NCBI RefSeq assembly: GCF_000308455.1
Contig: NZ_BAFP01000049.1
Coordinates: 1 to 64,000 of the forward strand
Origin: Nocardia abscessus NBRC 100374
Lineage (GTDB): Bacteria > Actinomycetota > Actinomycetes > Mycobacteriales > Mycobacteriaceae
Length of the DNA stretch: 64,000 nt
Direction of reading: 5' to 3'
Positions 54,590 to 63,780 of this stretch are shown here, in pieces. Both the position numbers and the translations under genes were made by a program. The notes beneath the pieces are model-generated. The model was not told the DNA's origin and searched no databases. It worked only from the letters and a program-made list of their open reading frames with translations. Within the stretch, counting starts at the first letter, position 1; every line of letters begins with the position of its first letter.

Positions 54590-55450
54590 ATGGCTTTGGA
54601 TGCCGCCCTGGATCGCGACGAGGTGCTGCGGATCATTCGCGCGGCGCTGGACGAGGACCTGCGTTACGGCCCGGACGTCACCACGACGGCCACCGTGCCC
54701 GCCGATGCGGTGATCAAGGCTTCGGTGGTGTCGCGGGAGCCGGGCACCGTCGCCGGAATCGACGCCGGATTGCTGGTGCTCGACGAGGTGATCGGCGCGA
54801 GCGACTACGAGATCACCGATCGCGTCGCAGACGGCACCCGAGTGGCGCCGGGGCAGTCCGTGCTGACCCTGATCGCGCCGACGCGCGGGCTGCTCACCGC
54901 GGAGCGCACCATGCTCAACCTGGTGTGCCACCTGTCCGGCATCGCCACGGCGACCGCCGCCTGGGTGGACGCGGCCGCGGGCACGCACTGCCGCATCCGG
55001 GACAGTCGCAAGACGCTGCCCGGATTGCGCGCGCTGCAGAAATACGCTGTGCGCGTGGGCGGCGGTGTCAACCATCGCATGGGTCTCGGTGACGCCGCGC
55101 TGATCAAGGACAACCACGTGGTCGCCGCGGGGTCGGTGGTCGAGGCGCTGCGCGCGGTGCGCGCCGCCGCTCCCGACATCGCCTGCGAGGTCGAAGTGGA
55201 CAGCCTCGAACAGCTCGACGCCGTGCTCGCCGAGAACGTGGAACTCGTCCTGCTGGACAACTTCCCGCTCTGGCAGACGCAGGCGGCCGTGCAGCGCCGC
55301 AACGCCGCGTCCCCGCAGACGAAACTGGAGTCCTCCGGCGGCCTGAGCCTCGACGTCGCCGCCGACTACGCCCGCACCGGCGTCGACTACCTCGCGGTCG
55401 GCGCGCTCACCCACTCGGTCCGGGTGCTCGACCTCGGGCTGGACATGTAG
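54590..55450 (+). CDS. nadC: Quinolinate phosphoribosyltransferase
   Basis: Converts quinolinate and PRPP to nicotinate mononucleotide, joining de novo and salvage NAD synthesis. The 286-residue protein has DEDLRYGPDVTT, RTMLNLVCHLSGIAT, IRDSRKTLPGLRALQKYAV (PRPP/substrate Arg and Lys), NHRMGLGDAALIKDNH and VEVDSLEQLDA. GAGAGAGGAAC precedes the ATG. It ends the nadABC unit; a convergent GNAT gene follows by 6 bp. Confidence 0.97.
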   Translation: MALDAALDRDEVLRIIRAALDEDLRYGPDVTTTATVPADAVIKASVVSREPGTVAGIDAGLLVLDEVIGASDYEITDRVADGTRVAPGQSVLTLIAPTRGLLTAERTMLNLVCHLSGIATATAAWVDAAAGTHCRIRDSRKTLPGLRALQKYAVRVGGGVNHRMGLGDAALIKDNHVVAAGSVVEALRAVRAAAPDIACEVEVDSLEQLDAVLAENVELVLLDNFPLWQTQAAVQRRNAASPQTKLESSGGLSLDVAADYARTGVDYLAVGALTHSVRVLDLGLDM

Positions 55451-55456
55451 GCGACG

Positions 55457-56095
55457 TCAGCTGTCGCGCACCATCGTGCGCTGATGCACCCGCCGACCGC
55501 GGTAGCGCAGGCCGGGGACCAAGGGCTCGGTGCCGTGCGCGGTGAAACCCATGCGCTCGAAAAACCGGACCGCGCGGACATTTTCGACCAGTGTCTGCAA
55601 GTGGCAGCCGGGTGAGCCGGCTTCGGCGAGCCGCTCGAACCAGCGGACCATCAGCCGATCCGCGGCCCCGGTGCCCCTGGCCTGCGGCGCGACGTTGATA
55701 TGCAGGTGGCTCGGCCGGCGCTCGTCGCGGAAATCTCCCGCCGTCGGGGCCCGGCGGATCGCCGCACCGGCGGCGTCGGCGATGCTGCGTGCGAAGAACC
55801 CGGCCGACCTGCGGCGGAATATCAAGCGATAGCGGCGGATCGCCTGCTCGATCCGCTCGCTCTCGCTGGGAAAGGCAGCACTGTCCAGGCAGCCCGTCAG
55901 ATACCCGACCAGCTCACCCTCGGACTCCGCGACGAACAGCGACTCGGGTTCCAGATCCATGTACGGCTCCAGATAGATCGCCGCCTCGGACTCGGGATGC
56001 CCCCACAGCGACTCGGTCGGCGAACCCGCCCCGGCCCGAACGAACAAGGCACGCAGGGCAGCCCGATCCCCCTCGGTGAACCCGCGAATCTCCAT
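55457..56095 (-). CDS. GNAT-family N-acetyltransferase
   Basis: A 212-residue GNAT protein. The acetyl-CoA binding region is HINVAPQARGTGAADRLMVR (about residues 130-149), and the C-terminal ENVRAVRFFERMGFTAHG is the usual last-strand block. An N-terminal helical part (about 60-115) with several Arg residues is longer than in minimal GNATs. The acceptor is unknown. It lies convergent with nadC and 43 bp downstream of the AlkZ-like gene on its own strand. Confidence 0.88.
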   Translation of the reverse strand: MEIRGFTEGDRAALRALFVRAGAGSPTESLWGHPESEAAIYLEPYMDLEPESLFVAESEGELVGYLTGCLDSAAFPSESERIEQAIRRYRLIFRRRSAGFFARSIADAAGAAIRRAPTAGDFRDERRPSHLHINVAPQARGTGAADRLMVRWFERLAEAGSPGCHLQTLVENVRAVRFFERMGFTAHGTEPLVPGLRYRGRRVHQRTMVRDS

Positions 56096-56138
56096 GCCGC
56101 CAAGCTACCCGGCGCCTGCGGCCGATCCGGTCAGTGGT

Positions 56139-57317
56139 TCAGGCGGTGAGTTCGCGTTCCAGTGGGGTGCGGAACCGGGGGATGGTGCGTACCTCGCCGA
56201 ACCATTCGGCGATTCGATGCGCTTGTTCGGAGATGAGCGCTTCGGCGTCCGCGCCCACGTCTTCGAGCAGGCGGTAGACGATCTCGCCGTCCTTGCGTTG
56301 TGCCCAGCCGCCGACGATTCGTCCGTCCCACCAGACGGTGGGACCGATATTCCCGTTGCGGTCGAACAGTTTCGGGGCGTGCGGCCCGAGATACCACTCG
56401 CGTGCCTGCCAGCCCATCGGCGTCGGATCGAGGGCGGGGAGCAACGCCGCCCATGGTTCCGGGGTAGCGACCGGCTCCACATCGTCGGCCAGCAGCACAC
56501 CGATCACGCCGTCCAGGTCGACCTCGGCGAGCTCGAGCGCGCCGAGGGTCGCGCGCACTTCGCCGAGCGTCCACCCGGTCCACCACTTGATGTCGGACAC
56601 CGGCGCGGGGCCGAACGCGCGCAACCAGCGGCGGAGCAGTTCGGCACGGGCTTCGGCGGCGGGAAGGGTGGGGACGCCGTCGGGCAACCACGATTCGACG
56701 GGCGCCCAGGTGTACTGACTGCTGGCCCAGCTGCCGTTCGGCCGCCCACGCACGATGCGGCCTTCACAACCGAGTGTCACCAGTACCCAGGTGGTGATGT
56801 TCGTCGGCTTCGAGTACGCCTTGTCCGGCGCGGTGTTCACCTGGGTGCGCAACCGCGGGACGTCCTTGCTCAGCTGTGCGCCGGTCGCCGCGCCGCGGGC
56901 CAGCAACGCTGTGTGCGTCTCGGCTTCCACCTCGGCCCACCAGCCCGGCGTGTCGCCGTCTCCGATGCCGGCCTGCGCCAGGTACTTGCCATAGGTGCGC
57001 CGCTGCTTGTGCGCCAACGCGTCCGCGCACGAGGCCTGTAGAACCGGGACCAGATCCACCGGCACGACGAACATGGTGCGGCGCATGGCGAGCATCCGCA
57101 GCAGCGAACGGTCTTCGTAGAGCGCCTGTTCCACATCCGAGGGGCGCAGGCCCTCGGCACGGGCCGCGACGGAGAGGAACACGGTCGCCGGATCGGTCGC
57201 GTGCAGGGCCACCATCGAGCGGGCGATGTCGGCGACCCGCCCGGACCGCTCCGGCGCCGCCAGCCGGTGTCGCACCGCCAGCCGAGCGCGCCGCTCGGCG
57301 GCATCAATCGAACGCAT
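56139..57317 (-). CDS. Winged-helix DNA-binding protein, AlkZ-like glycosylase family
   Basis: A 392-residue HTH_42 (DUF1006) family protein, the fold of Streptomyces DNA glycosylases AlkZ/AlkX that unhook interstrand crosslinks. Visible features are IARSMVALHATDPATVFLS near the N-terminus, EDRSLLRMLAMRRTMFVVP, the tandem winged-helix region and the C-terminal TVWWDGRIVGGWAQRKDGE. The QxQ catalytic motif of AlkZ/AlkX is not seen, as the equivalent position reads HATD, so activity may differ. Most family members in this order are uncharacterised. Confidence 0.85.
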   Translation of the reverse strand: MRSIDAAERRARLAVRHRLAAPERSGRVADIARSMVALHATDPATVFLSVAARAEGLRPSDVEQALYEDRSLLRMLAMRRTMFVVPVDLVPVLQASCADALAHKQRRTYGKYLAQAGIGDGDTPGWWAEVEAETHTALLARGAATGAQLSKDVPRLRTQVNTAPDKAYSKPTNITTWVLVTLGCEGRIVRGRPNGSWASSQYTWAPVESWLPDGVPTLPAAEARAELLRRWLRAFGPAPVSDIKWWTGWTLGEVRATLGALELAEVDLDGVIGVLLADDVEPVATPEPWAALLPALDPTPMGWQAREWYLGPHAPKLFDRNGNIGPTVWWDGRIVGGWAQRKDGEIVYRLLEDVGADAEALISEQAHRIAEWFGEVRTIPRFRTPLERELTA

Positions 57318-57347
57318 AGGCGAATCGTAGCGTTCGCGACCGGGGGT

Positions 57348-57833
57348 TCAGAGGCCGAAGCGCTCCGGCGCCAAGCGCAGCGTCCGGCAGGCGTCACGGA
57401 CGGCCTCGACCGCCGCCGGGCCGCACACTCCGGACGCGCTGCCGGTCAGGATGCCGATCCGGACCACCGCATCCGCTTCGACCGGCTTGCCCCCGGCCTT
57501 GGCGATCTGCCGCAGCACGTGCGCGCAGCCGCGAACCGGGTCGTTCGCCAGCCGATTGCAGTTGTCCTCGAACAGGGCGCGCAAGTCGTCGACCGGGAAG
57601 TTCCGCAGGACCGGGTCGGCCGTGACGAGTTCGGCGACGGCGGCGCGGTCGGCCGCCTCGGTTGCGCCGTCGCCCATGGCGACCAGCGCGCACAAGGCGA
57701 CGGCGGCATCGCGAAAAGTACCGCCCCGCAGGGCGTTCCGCTCGGCCAGCAGTTGTTCGCGCCACCTCGCGGCGTTCTGCGCCAGCGTGCTGATCAGGGT
57801 CGCGTCGGGGGTGAGGCGGGGTACGTAGGCCAT
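57348..57833 (-). CDS. TerB-like protein
   Basis: A 161-residue all-helical protein of the TerB/DjlA-N class. Paired acidic repeats are degenerate: ALCALVAMGDGATEAADRAAV in the first half and VVRIGILTGSASGVCGPAAV in the second, and a C-terminal RTLRLAPERFGL that is a typical TerB ending. TerB proteins bind metal and act at the membrane with Ter complexes, but no other ter gene is here. ATG at 57833 has GGAG upstream. Confidence 0.75.
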   Translation of the reverse strand: MAYVPRLTPDATLISTLAQNAARWREQLLAERNALRGGTFRDAAVALCALVAMGDGATEAADRAAVAELVTADPVLRNFPVDDLRALFEDNCNRLANDPVRGCAHVLRQIAKAGGKPVEADAVVRIGILTGSASGVCGPAAVEAVRDACRTLRLAPERFGL

Positions 57834-58114
57834 GGCGGACTCCATGAGAAGACGTCCGAACGCGCGGACCCGTGCCGTCCGGACTCGAAATGAATACCCG
57901 GACCGTAACAGGACCCGCACGCCTGGTCCTGCCCCCAAAAATCGGGATCGATCCTCGCGTGTTCAGACGCGTACCAGGTCGAGCAGGCCGGGAAAGCTGC
58001 TTCGAGTTCGTCGACGCGGTCCTGGCTGCGCCGTTCCGGTCCGTAGCGCCACTGGCAATGACGCCCGCTTCGCGCAGCACCCGCACGACGGTGATGCCGT
58101 GACATCATCCGAGT
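57834..58114. other. Intergenic stretch, nothing assigned
   Basis: The 281 bp between divergent TerB-like and secreted-hydrolase genes contain a minus-strand frame (WRYGPERRSQDRVDELEAAF) that looks protein-like but has no start or family match. It could be a gene fragment. No repeat or clear operator was seen. Confidence 0.4.
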
Positions 58115-59116
58115 ATGCGACGGGCATATTCGGTACTCGTACTGTGCTGCGCGCTGACCGGCGTGCTCGTAATGGGAACTACTGTGGCGCCGCAGGTTTC
58201 GGCGGAAACGCCGTGCGTCCCCGGGGTGGCGGTGCGCCCGGTTTCGCTGACCGTGGACGGTGAGACGGCGACCGGGCGGGTCTACGAGCCCTATCGGTGC
58301 GCCCAGGGCGACGCGACCGCGCAGGCGCTCGTGGTCGCGGTGCACGGGCATGACGGGTCGTCGGCGGATTTCGCCGGTTACCTCGACTCGATCGCACGCC
58401 GCACCGCCACCCCGATCCTGGCGATGGACCTGCGCTCCGACGGCAGCGTGTGGCGCACCGGAGAGTGGAATCTGTGGGCGGGCTGGCGCGACATCGTCGC
58501 CGCGACCGCGTGGTACCGGGACGCCAACCCCTCGATCGCCCGCACGGTGCTGTGGGGGTGGAGCCAGGGCGGTATCACCAGCGGTCTCGCGGTGGCACAC
58601 GGACCGCGCGGGATGTTCGACTACTGGGTCGACAACTACGGTCCCGCCGACGATTTCACGATGTGGCTGGGCGCGGTGGCGGTGGATCCGGCACTGCCCG
58701 CGCAGATCGAGCGCGACGCGGGTGGTTGCCCGCCCACAGTATGTCCGCTCGCCTACGTCGAACGCTCGCCCGCCCTGCTGGCCGAGCGGATGGACCTGCG
58801 GCGCGCGTTTCTCGTCCACGGCACCGCCGACGACGTGGTGCCCTTCGCCACCAGCATCGAGATGCGTGCGGGCTTGCGCGCCGCGGGACGGCCCACCTCG
58901 ATGTACACCGTCGCCACCGGGCGCGACCTGAACGGGCGGGTGGTCGCGGGCGACCACAGCGTCGGACCGGCCTTCTTCGAGGGCGGCTGCGTCGTCGAGC
59001 GACTGCTGCTGGGCGCGGAACCGGTCGACGGCCCGGACCGCGACTACCTCGTGGACGTCGCGCACGGCGTCGTCACCGCACCGCCCGCCCCGCCGGGCGC
59101 GAAGTGCGCGGCGTGA
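58115..59116 (+). CDS. Secreted alpha/beta hydrolase
   Basis: A 333-residue hydrolase with a signal peptide (hydrophobic about 6-24, cleavage near VSA-ET). The nucleophile elbow is LWGWSQGGITSG, the Asp probably lies in FLVHGTADDVVPF, and the His in AGDHSVGPAF. Several Cys residues (three at the N-terminus, two around GGCPPTVCP, and near the C-terminus) suggest disulfides, as in exported esterases. Substrate unknown. The gene is alone between divergent and same-strand neighbours. Confidence 0.85.
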   Translation: MRRAYSVLVLCCALTGVLVMGTTVAPQVSAETPCVPGVAVRPVSLTVDGETATGRVYEPYRCAQGDATAQALVVAVHGHDGSSADFAGYLDSIARRTATPILAMDLRSDGSVWRTGEWNLWAGWRDIVAATAWYRDANPSIARTVLWGWSQGGITSGLAVAHGPRGMFDYWVDNYGPADDFTMWLGAVAVDPALPAQIERDAGGCPPTVCPLAYVERSPALLAERMDLRRAFLVHGTADDVVPFATSIEMRAGLRAAGRPTSMYTVATGRDLNGRVVAGDHSVGPAFFEGGCVVERLLLGAEPVDGPDRDYLVDVAHGVVTAPPAPPGAKCAA

Positions 59117-59187
59117 GCCGCCGAGCGGGAACATGATCGTGTCCCCGCGCGGTTGACCGAGAAGACCGACGACGAAGCGAGGACGTG

Positions 59188-60054
59188 ATGAGCAAGCCGA
59201 CCGACCCGGCCTACCACTGGAACGGAGCGGAACTCGACCTGGACGCCTATCTGGCCCGGATCGGTTTCGACGGCGAGCGCGTCCCCACCGTCCGGACGCT
59301 GCACGAGCTGGTGCGCGCGCACACCACCGAGATCCCGTTCGAGAACCTGGAGATCATCCTGGGCCGGTCGATTCCGCTGGATCCGGCGACCTTGCAGGAC
59401 AAACTCGTGCGACGGCGGCGCGGCGGCTACTGCTACGAGAACGTCGGATTGTTCGCGGCCGCGCTGGAACGGCTCGGGTTCGGCGTCACGGGCCTCAGCG
59501 GGCGCGTGAGCATGGGCGCGGGCACGGCATTGCGGCCCGCCACCCACGCTTTGCTGCGCGTGACCACCGCCGACGACGATCGGGTCTGGCTGTGCGACGT
59601 CGGCTTCGGCGCCGGACCGCTCGTGCCGTTCGAACTGTCCGCCGAGACCGGCGAATTCGCCGCGGGCGAATGGAAGTTCCGGCTGGAGCGCACGCGCGGT
59701 GAGCTGGACTCCGACTTGTGGGTGCTGCACCAATACGGCCGCGACGGGTGGGTCGACCGGCACAGCTTCACCCTGAATCCGCAGTACCGCATCGACTATG
59801 AGGTCGGCAACCACTTCGTGTCGACCTCGCCGCGTTCCCCGTTCACCACCCGGCCGTACACGCAGCGCTTCCGCCCTGATGTGCACCACGTGCTGGACGG
59901 CACCACGTTCGTCACCGAGTACCCCGACGGCACGAGCGACACGAAGGAGCTGCAACCCGCCGAGCTGCCCGAGATCCTTACCGAGGTGTTCGACATCGAC
60001 CTCACCGACGCCGCCGCCGCCGCGCTCGCTGAGGCTCCGTGGTCGCGCGACTGA
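59188..60054 (+). CDS. nat: Arylamine N-acetyltransferase
   Basis: Cysteine enzyme that transfers acetyl from acetyl-CoA to arylamines and hydrazines such as isoniazid. The 288-residue protein has the catalytic triad Cys82 in RRGGYCYEN, His120 in RPATHALLRV and Asp137 in LCDVGFG, and the NAT start block EIPFENLEI. In mycobacteria NAT is linked to the cholesterol catabolism genes; here it is not, with a penicillin-binding protein downstream. ATG at 59188 follows GAGGA; GTG at 59185 is the alternative. Confidence 0.95.
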   Translation: MSKPTDPAYHWNGAELDLDAYLARIGFDGERVPTVRTLHELVRAHTTEIPFENLEIILGRSIPLDPATLQDKLVRRRRGGYCYENVGLFAAALERLGFGVTGLSGRVSMGAGTALRPATHALLRVTTADDDRVWLCDVGFGAGPLVPFELSAETGEFAAGEWKFRLERTRGELDSDLWVLHQYGRDGWVDRHSFTLNPQYRIDYEVGNHFVSTSPRSPFTTRPYTQRFRPDVHHVLDGTTFVTEYPDGTSDTKELQPAELPEILTEVFDIDLTDAAAAALAEAPWSRD

Positions 60055-60101
60055 CCTCGTGATCCGCTCGGCGCGGCGCCCGGCCCGATAGGGTCGTCGG
60101 C

Positions 60102-61853
60102 GTGCGTACCAACCGGAAGTCCCTCGTCCTGTTCGCCGCACCGATGCTCGTGCTCGCCGCCTGCTCGTCCGGACCGGACCAGCCCGACACCGTCGCCGGA
60201 CAGTTCGCCGAGGCGCTCAACCGCGACGACGTCGCCGCGGCGGCCGCGCTCACCGACAACCCGGCCCTGGCCGCGGACACCCTCGGCGCGCTCTACGAAG
60301 GGCTCGGCAAGGACGTGCGCTTCGAGGTCCGCTCGGCCGACGAGAACGGTTTCGCGCTCGCGGCCACCTGGAAGCTGGGCGGCGACGGCAAGTCCGAGTG
60401 GACCTACACCACCAACGGCGCCGCGCGCGACGACGGGTCGGGGTGGCGGGTGAAGTGGGACCCCGCCACGGTCGCCCCCGGGCTGGCCGCGGGGCCGTTG
60501 AGCTACGGCAGGGTCTATCCGAAACCGGCCCGCATCCTCGATTCCACCGGTGGCGAACTGATGACCGAGCAGATCGTCACGCTGGTGAATGTCGGCCCCG
60601 GCGCCGACCTCTCCGCCGTCGCGGACCTGCTCGGCCCGCTCGCACCCGGACTCACCGCGCCGTCGCTGCAAGCGGAATTGACCGGGGCACAAGGGAAATC
60701 GATCACCGCCATCACCCTGCGCGAGAGCGATCTCGCCCCGGTCCGAGATCGTCTGACCGCGCTGCCCGGCGTCGTCCTCGCCCCGCAGACCCGCCTGCTG
60801 ACGACCGACAAGACGCTGGCCGCACCGACCCTGTCCGGACTGGCCGAGCTGTGGCAGGAGTCCGCCGACGCGAACGCGGGGTGGGCGGTGCGCGCCCAGA
60901 CGCCGGAGGGCACCCAGCGCGTCGCGGGGACGGACCCGACGCCCACCGCGGACATCGCGACCACGCTCGACCTCGGCTTGCAGCGCGCCGCGGAGGCCGC
61001 CCTGGTCCCGGTCGCCCAGCCCGCCGCGATCGTCGCCCTGCGGCCGTCGACCGGCGAGGTCGTCGCGATCGCGCAGAACGCCGCCGCCGACGCGCAGGGC
61101 CCGATCGCGCTGACCGGGCTCTACCCGCCGGGGTCGACGTTCAAGACGGTCACCGTCTCCGCCGCGCTACAGGCGGGAACGGTGACGCCCGACACCGTGC
61201 TGCCCTGCCCCGGCACCGCGAACATCGAGGGCCGCCGCATCCCCAACGACAACAACTTCGATCTGGGCTCGGTGCCGCTGCACACCGCGTTCGCCCGCTC
61301 CTGCAACACCACCATGGGCTCGCTGGCCGTGCAATTGCCCGCCGACGCGCTGACGAAAGCGGCCGCACAACTGGGCCTCGGGATCGACTACGTCACACCG
61401 GGCCTGACCACCGTCACCGGAAAGGTGCCACCGGCAGGCACCTCCGCGCTGCGGGTGGAGTCGGCGATCGGTCAAGGGCAGGTGACAGCGTCGCCGTTCG
61501 GCATGGCCATGGTCGCCGCGTCCATCGCTCGTGGCGCCGCGCCCGCGCCCACCCTCGTCGCAGGCAAGCCGGGCGCCCCGGACCGCACTCCGGACGGATT
61601 GCCGCCGCAGGTCCTCGACCAGCTGAAAGCCATGATGCGCGAAACGATCACCGACGGCACCGCGACGCAACTGCGCGACATTCCCGGCCTGCTCGGCAAG
61701 ACCGGCACCGCGGAGTACATCGATGACACTCACGCACACGGCTGGTTCGTCGGTATCGACGGCGACCTGGCATTTGCCGTGTTCATCAGCGATGCGAGCA
61801 GTTCGGCGCCCGCCGTGGACGCCGCGGGCCGGATGCTGCGCGCCCGCGAATAG
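60102..61853 (+). CDS. Penicillin-binding transpeptidase lipoprotein
   Basis: A class B PBP lipoprotein of 583 residues like mycobacterial PBP-lipo. The lipobox is VLAAC (Cys21); an NTF2-like MecA_N domain (about 30-150) and a PBP dimer region precede the transpeptidase domain. Its motifs are Ser345-x-x-Lys348 in PGSTFK, SCN at 400-402 and KTG at 533-535 in LLGKTGTAEY. It cross-links peptidoglycan outside the membrane. The GTG start is 47 bp after nat. A Ser/Thr kinase follows on the same strand. Confidence 0.92.
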   Translation: MRTNRKSLVLFAAPMLVLAACSSGPDQPDTVAGQFAEALNRDDVAAAAALTDNPALAADTLGALYEGLGKDVRFEVRSADENGFALAATWKLGGDGKSEWTYTTNGAARDDGSGWRVKWDPATVAPGLAAGPLSYGRVYPKPARILDSTGGELMTEQIVTLVNVGPGADLSAVADLLGPLAPGLTAPSLQAELTGAQGKSITAITLRESDLAPVRDRLTALPGVVLAPQTRLLTTDKTLAAPTLSGLAELWQESADANAGWAVRAQTPEGTQRVAGTDPTPTADIATTLDLGLQRAAEAALVPVAQPAAIVALRPSTGEVVAIAQNAAADAQGPIALTGLYPPGSTFKTVTVSAALQAGTVTPDTVLPCPGTANIEGRRIPNDNNFDLGSVPLHTAFARSCNTTMGSLAVQLPADALTKAAAQLGLGIDYVTPGLTTVTGKVPPAGTSALRVESAIGQGQVTASPFGMAMVAASIARGAAPAPTLVAGKPGAPDRTPDGLPPQVLDQLKAMMRETITDGTATQLRDIPGLLGKTGTAEYIDDTHAHGWFVGIDGDLAFAVFISDASSSAPAVDAAGRMLRARE

Positions 61854-61953
61854 TCCGTTTCGGGCGATTCGGGCCCGCGGCATGGCCCGGCTGGCGCGTG
61901 CGAGCCGCCAGGAGCCCGCTACACTCATCCCCGGGACCGCGTGAGTAATCAAT

Positions 61954-63591
61954 ATGCGGGATGTCACGATTTCGAGAAGGTTCGGAGTAGGCGCCATCGA
62001 TACCGGTCAGTTGATCGCGGAGCATTACCGCCTGGTCGAGCGGATTGGTAGCGGCGGCACGGGCGTGGTCTGGCGTGCCGTCGACGAACGCCTCCAGCGC
62101 TCCGTGGCCGTCAAGCAGATCCACATCCAACCGAGCTTGCCCGAGGCCGAACGCGTCGTGGTGCGCCAACGCGCGATCCGGGAGGCCCGCAACGCCGCCC
62201 GCTTCCAGCATCCGAACGCGATCGTCGTGTTCGACATCACCGAGCACGAGGGCGATCCCTGCCTGGTGATGGAGTACCTGAAGTCCAAGAGCCTGGCCGC
62301 GGTGATCGGCGCCCAGGGCACCTTGCCGCTGACCCAGGTCGCGCGGATCGGCGAGCAGGTCGCCTCGGCGCTGATCGCCGCGCACCAGGCGGGCATCGTG
62401 CACCGTGACGTGAAACCGGGCAACATCCTGCTCGATGATCACGGGACGGTGAAGATCACCGACTTCGGCATCTCCCGCGCGACCGGCGACGTCACGCTCA
62501 CCGAGACCGGACTGATCTGCGGCACCGCCGCCTATCTCGCGCCCGAGGTCGCCCGCGGCTCCGATCCCACTCCGGCGTCCGACGTGTTCGCGCTGGGCGC
62601 GACACTGTTCCACGCGCTGGAGGGCGAACCGCCCTACGGCGCCGGTTCCAATCCGCTCGCGGTGCTCTACGCCGCCGCCAATGGCCAGCTGAGCGAACCG
62701 CGCAACGCGGGCCCCGCGACGGATTTCCTGCTCGACCTGCTCAGCCCGGAGCCGTCCGAGCGCCCGAGCATGCGGGCGGCGCGCGACCACCTCGCCGCGT
62801 TCGCCGACGCCGGTCCCGCGCCGGTTTCCGTCGGGTTCGTGCCTGCCAGCGAAGCGTTCGCGCGGCCGAGAGCGGGCGACTCCGAATCGGCGACCCGCAC
62901 ACTGCGGCCGTCGGCGATGGCGTCGGCGCCCTACACGCCCACCGAGCGCCAGCCGCGCCCCCGTCCCGCGCCCGCGCGGCCGGCCAATTCCCATCCGGAC
63001 ACCGCGGCGCATCCCCGAACCATGGCGCAGCCGCGCCCGACGCCGACGCGAGGGTCGGGAGGGAACCGGCGCGCGGTGCTGATCGGTGCGCTGATCGGCG
63101 CGGTCGTGGTGGCCGGAGCAATCCTGGTGAACATGCTGAGTTCGTCGGGTTCGACCACCAACGCAGCGCAGGACAGTACGTCGTCGGTGGTCTCCTCGAC
63201 CCGTCCAGGCGGCAACACGACGTCCGCCGCGGCCCCGGTGGGGGAGACGAAGAGCGTCGGCAAGGCCGACCCACGGCAATCCATCGATTACGTGGTGGAC
63301 TTCTTCAACAATCTGACGTACTCGAGCTTCTCCTCCGCGTGGAAACAGCTGACCCCCGCAGCCCAGCAGGTGTACGGCAGTCAGCAAGCCTTCGAGACCT
63401 ACTGGACGCAGAATCGGGTCACGGGCTTCAACACCGTCGACACGGCCGGTGGCGGTAGCGGTACCAACGCGGACGGTTCGGTGGACGTCAATGTGGCCAG
63501 TGTGACCTATGGCGGCCAGAACAAGTCCGTGACGCTTCGGGTGATCAACCCCGGCAACGGATCTGTGCTGATCGACAGCGACACGCACTGA
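61954..63591 (+). CDS. Membrane Ser/Thr protein kinase
   Basis: A PknB-like receptor kinase of 545 residues. The kinase domain (about 25-283) has the Gly loop IGSGGTGVVW, Lys54 in VAVKQI, the catalytic Asp152 in HRDVKPGN and Asp170 in DFGIS. A Pro/Arg-rich linker, one membrane helix (about 374-394) and an extracellular domain (about 430-545) follow; the latter resembles NTF2/DUF4878-type folds rather than PASTA repeats. It follows the PBP gene by 100 bp, so it may regulate cell-wall synthesis; that is inference. Confidence 0.92.
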   Translation: MRDVTISRRFGVGAIDTGQLIAEHYRLVERIGSGGTGVVWRAVDERLQRSVAVKQIHIQPSLPEAERVVVRQRAIREARNAARFQHPNAIVVFDITEHEGDPCLVMEYLKSKSLAAVIGAQGTLPLTQVARIGEQVASALIAAHQAGIVHRDVKPGNILLDDHGTVKITDFGISRATGDVTLTETGLICGTAAYLAPEVARGSDPTPASDVFALGATLFHALEGEPPYGAGSNPLAVLYAAANGQLSEPRNAGPATDFLLDLLSPEPSERPSMRAARDHLAAFADAGPAPVSVGFVPASEAFARPRAGDSESATRTLRPSAMASAPYTPTERQPRPRPAPARPANSHPDTAAHPRTMAQPRPTPTRGSGGNRRAVLIGALIGAVVVAGAILVNMLSSSGSTTNAAQDSTSSVVSSTRPGGNTTSAAAPVGETKSVGKADPRQSIDYVVDFFNNLTYSSFSSAWKQLTPAAQQVYGSQQAFETYWTQNRVTGFNTVDTAGGGSGTNADGSVDVNVASVTYGGQNKSVTLRVINPGNGSVLIDSDTH

Positions 63592-63780
63592 CGCCGGCGT
63601 CCGAATTCCGAGGTGCAGCCGGAAGCGGCTGCCGAACGCCCGGGTTCGCTGTGGTGGCATGAAGCCGCGATAGATCTCGCCGCCCCGGACCACGCGGATA
63701 ACGGTTGGCGTCGGCCCATTAGGCTGGTAGCTGCAACTTTCCTGTTGCGGAATCCGCTGGAGACAAGGACCGACACCACA

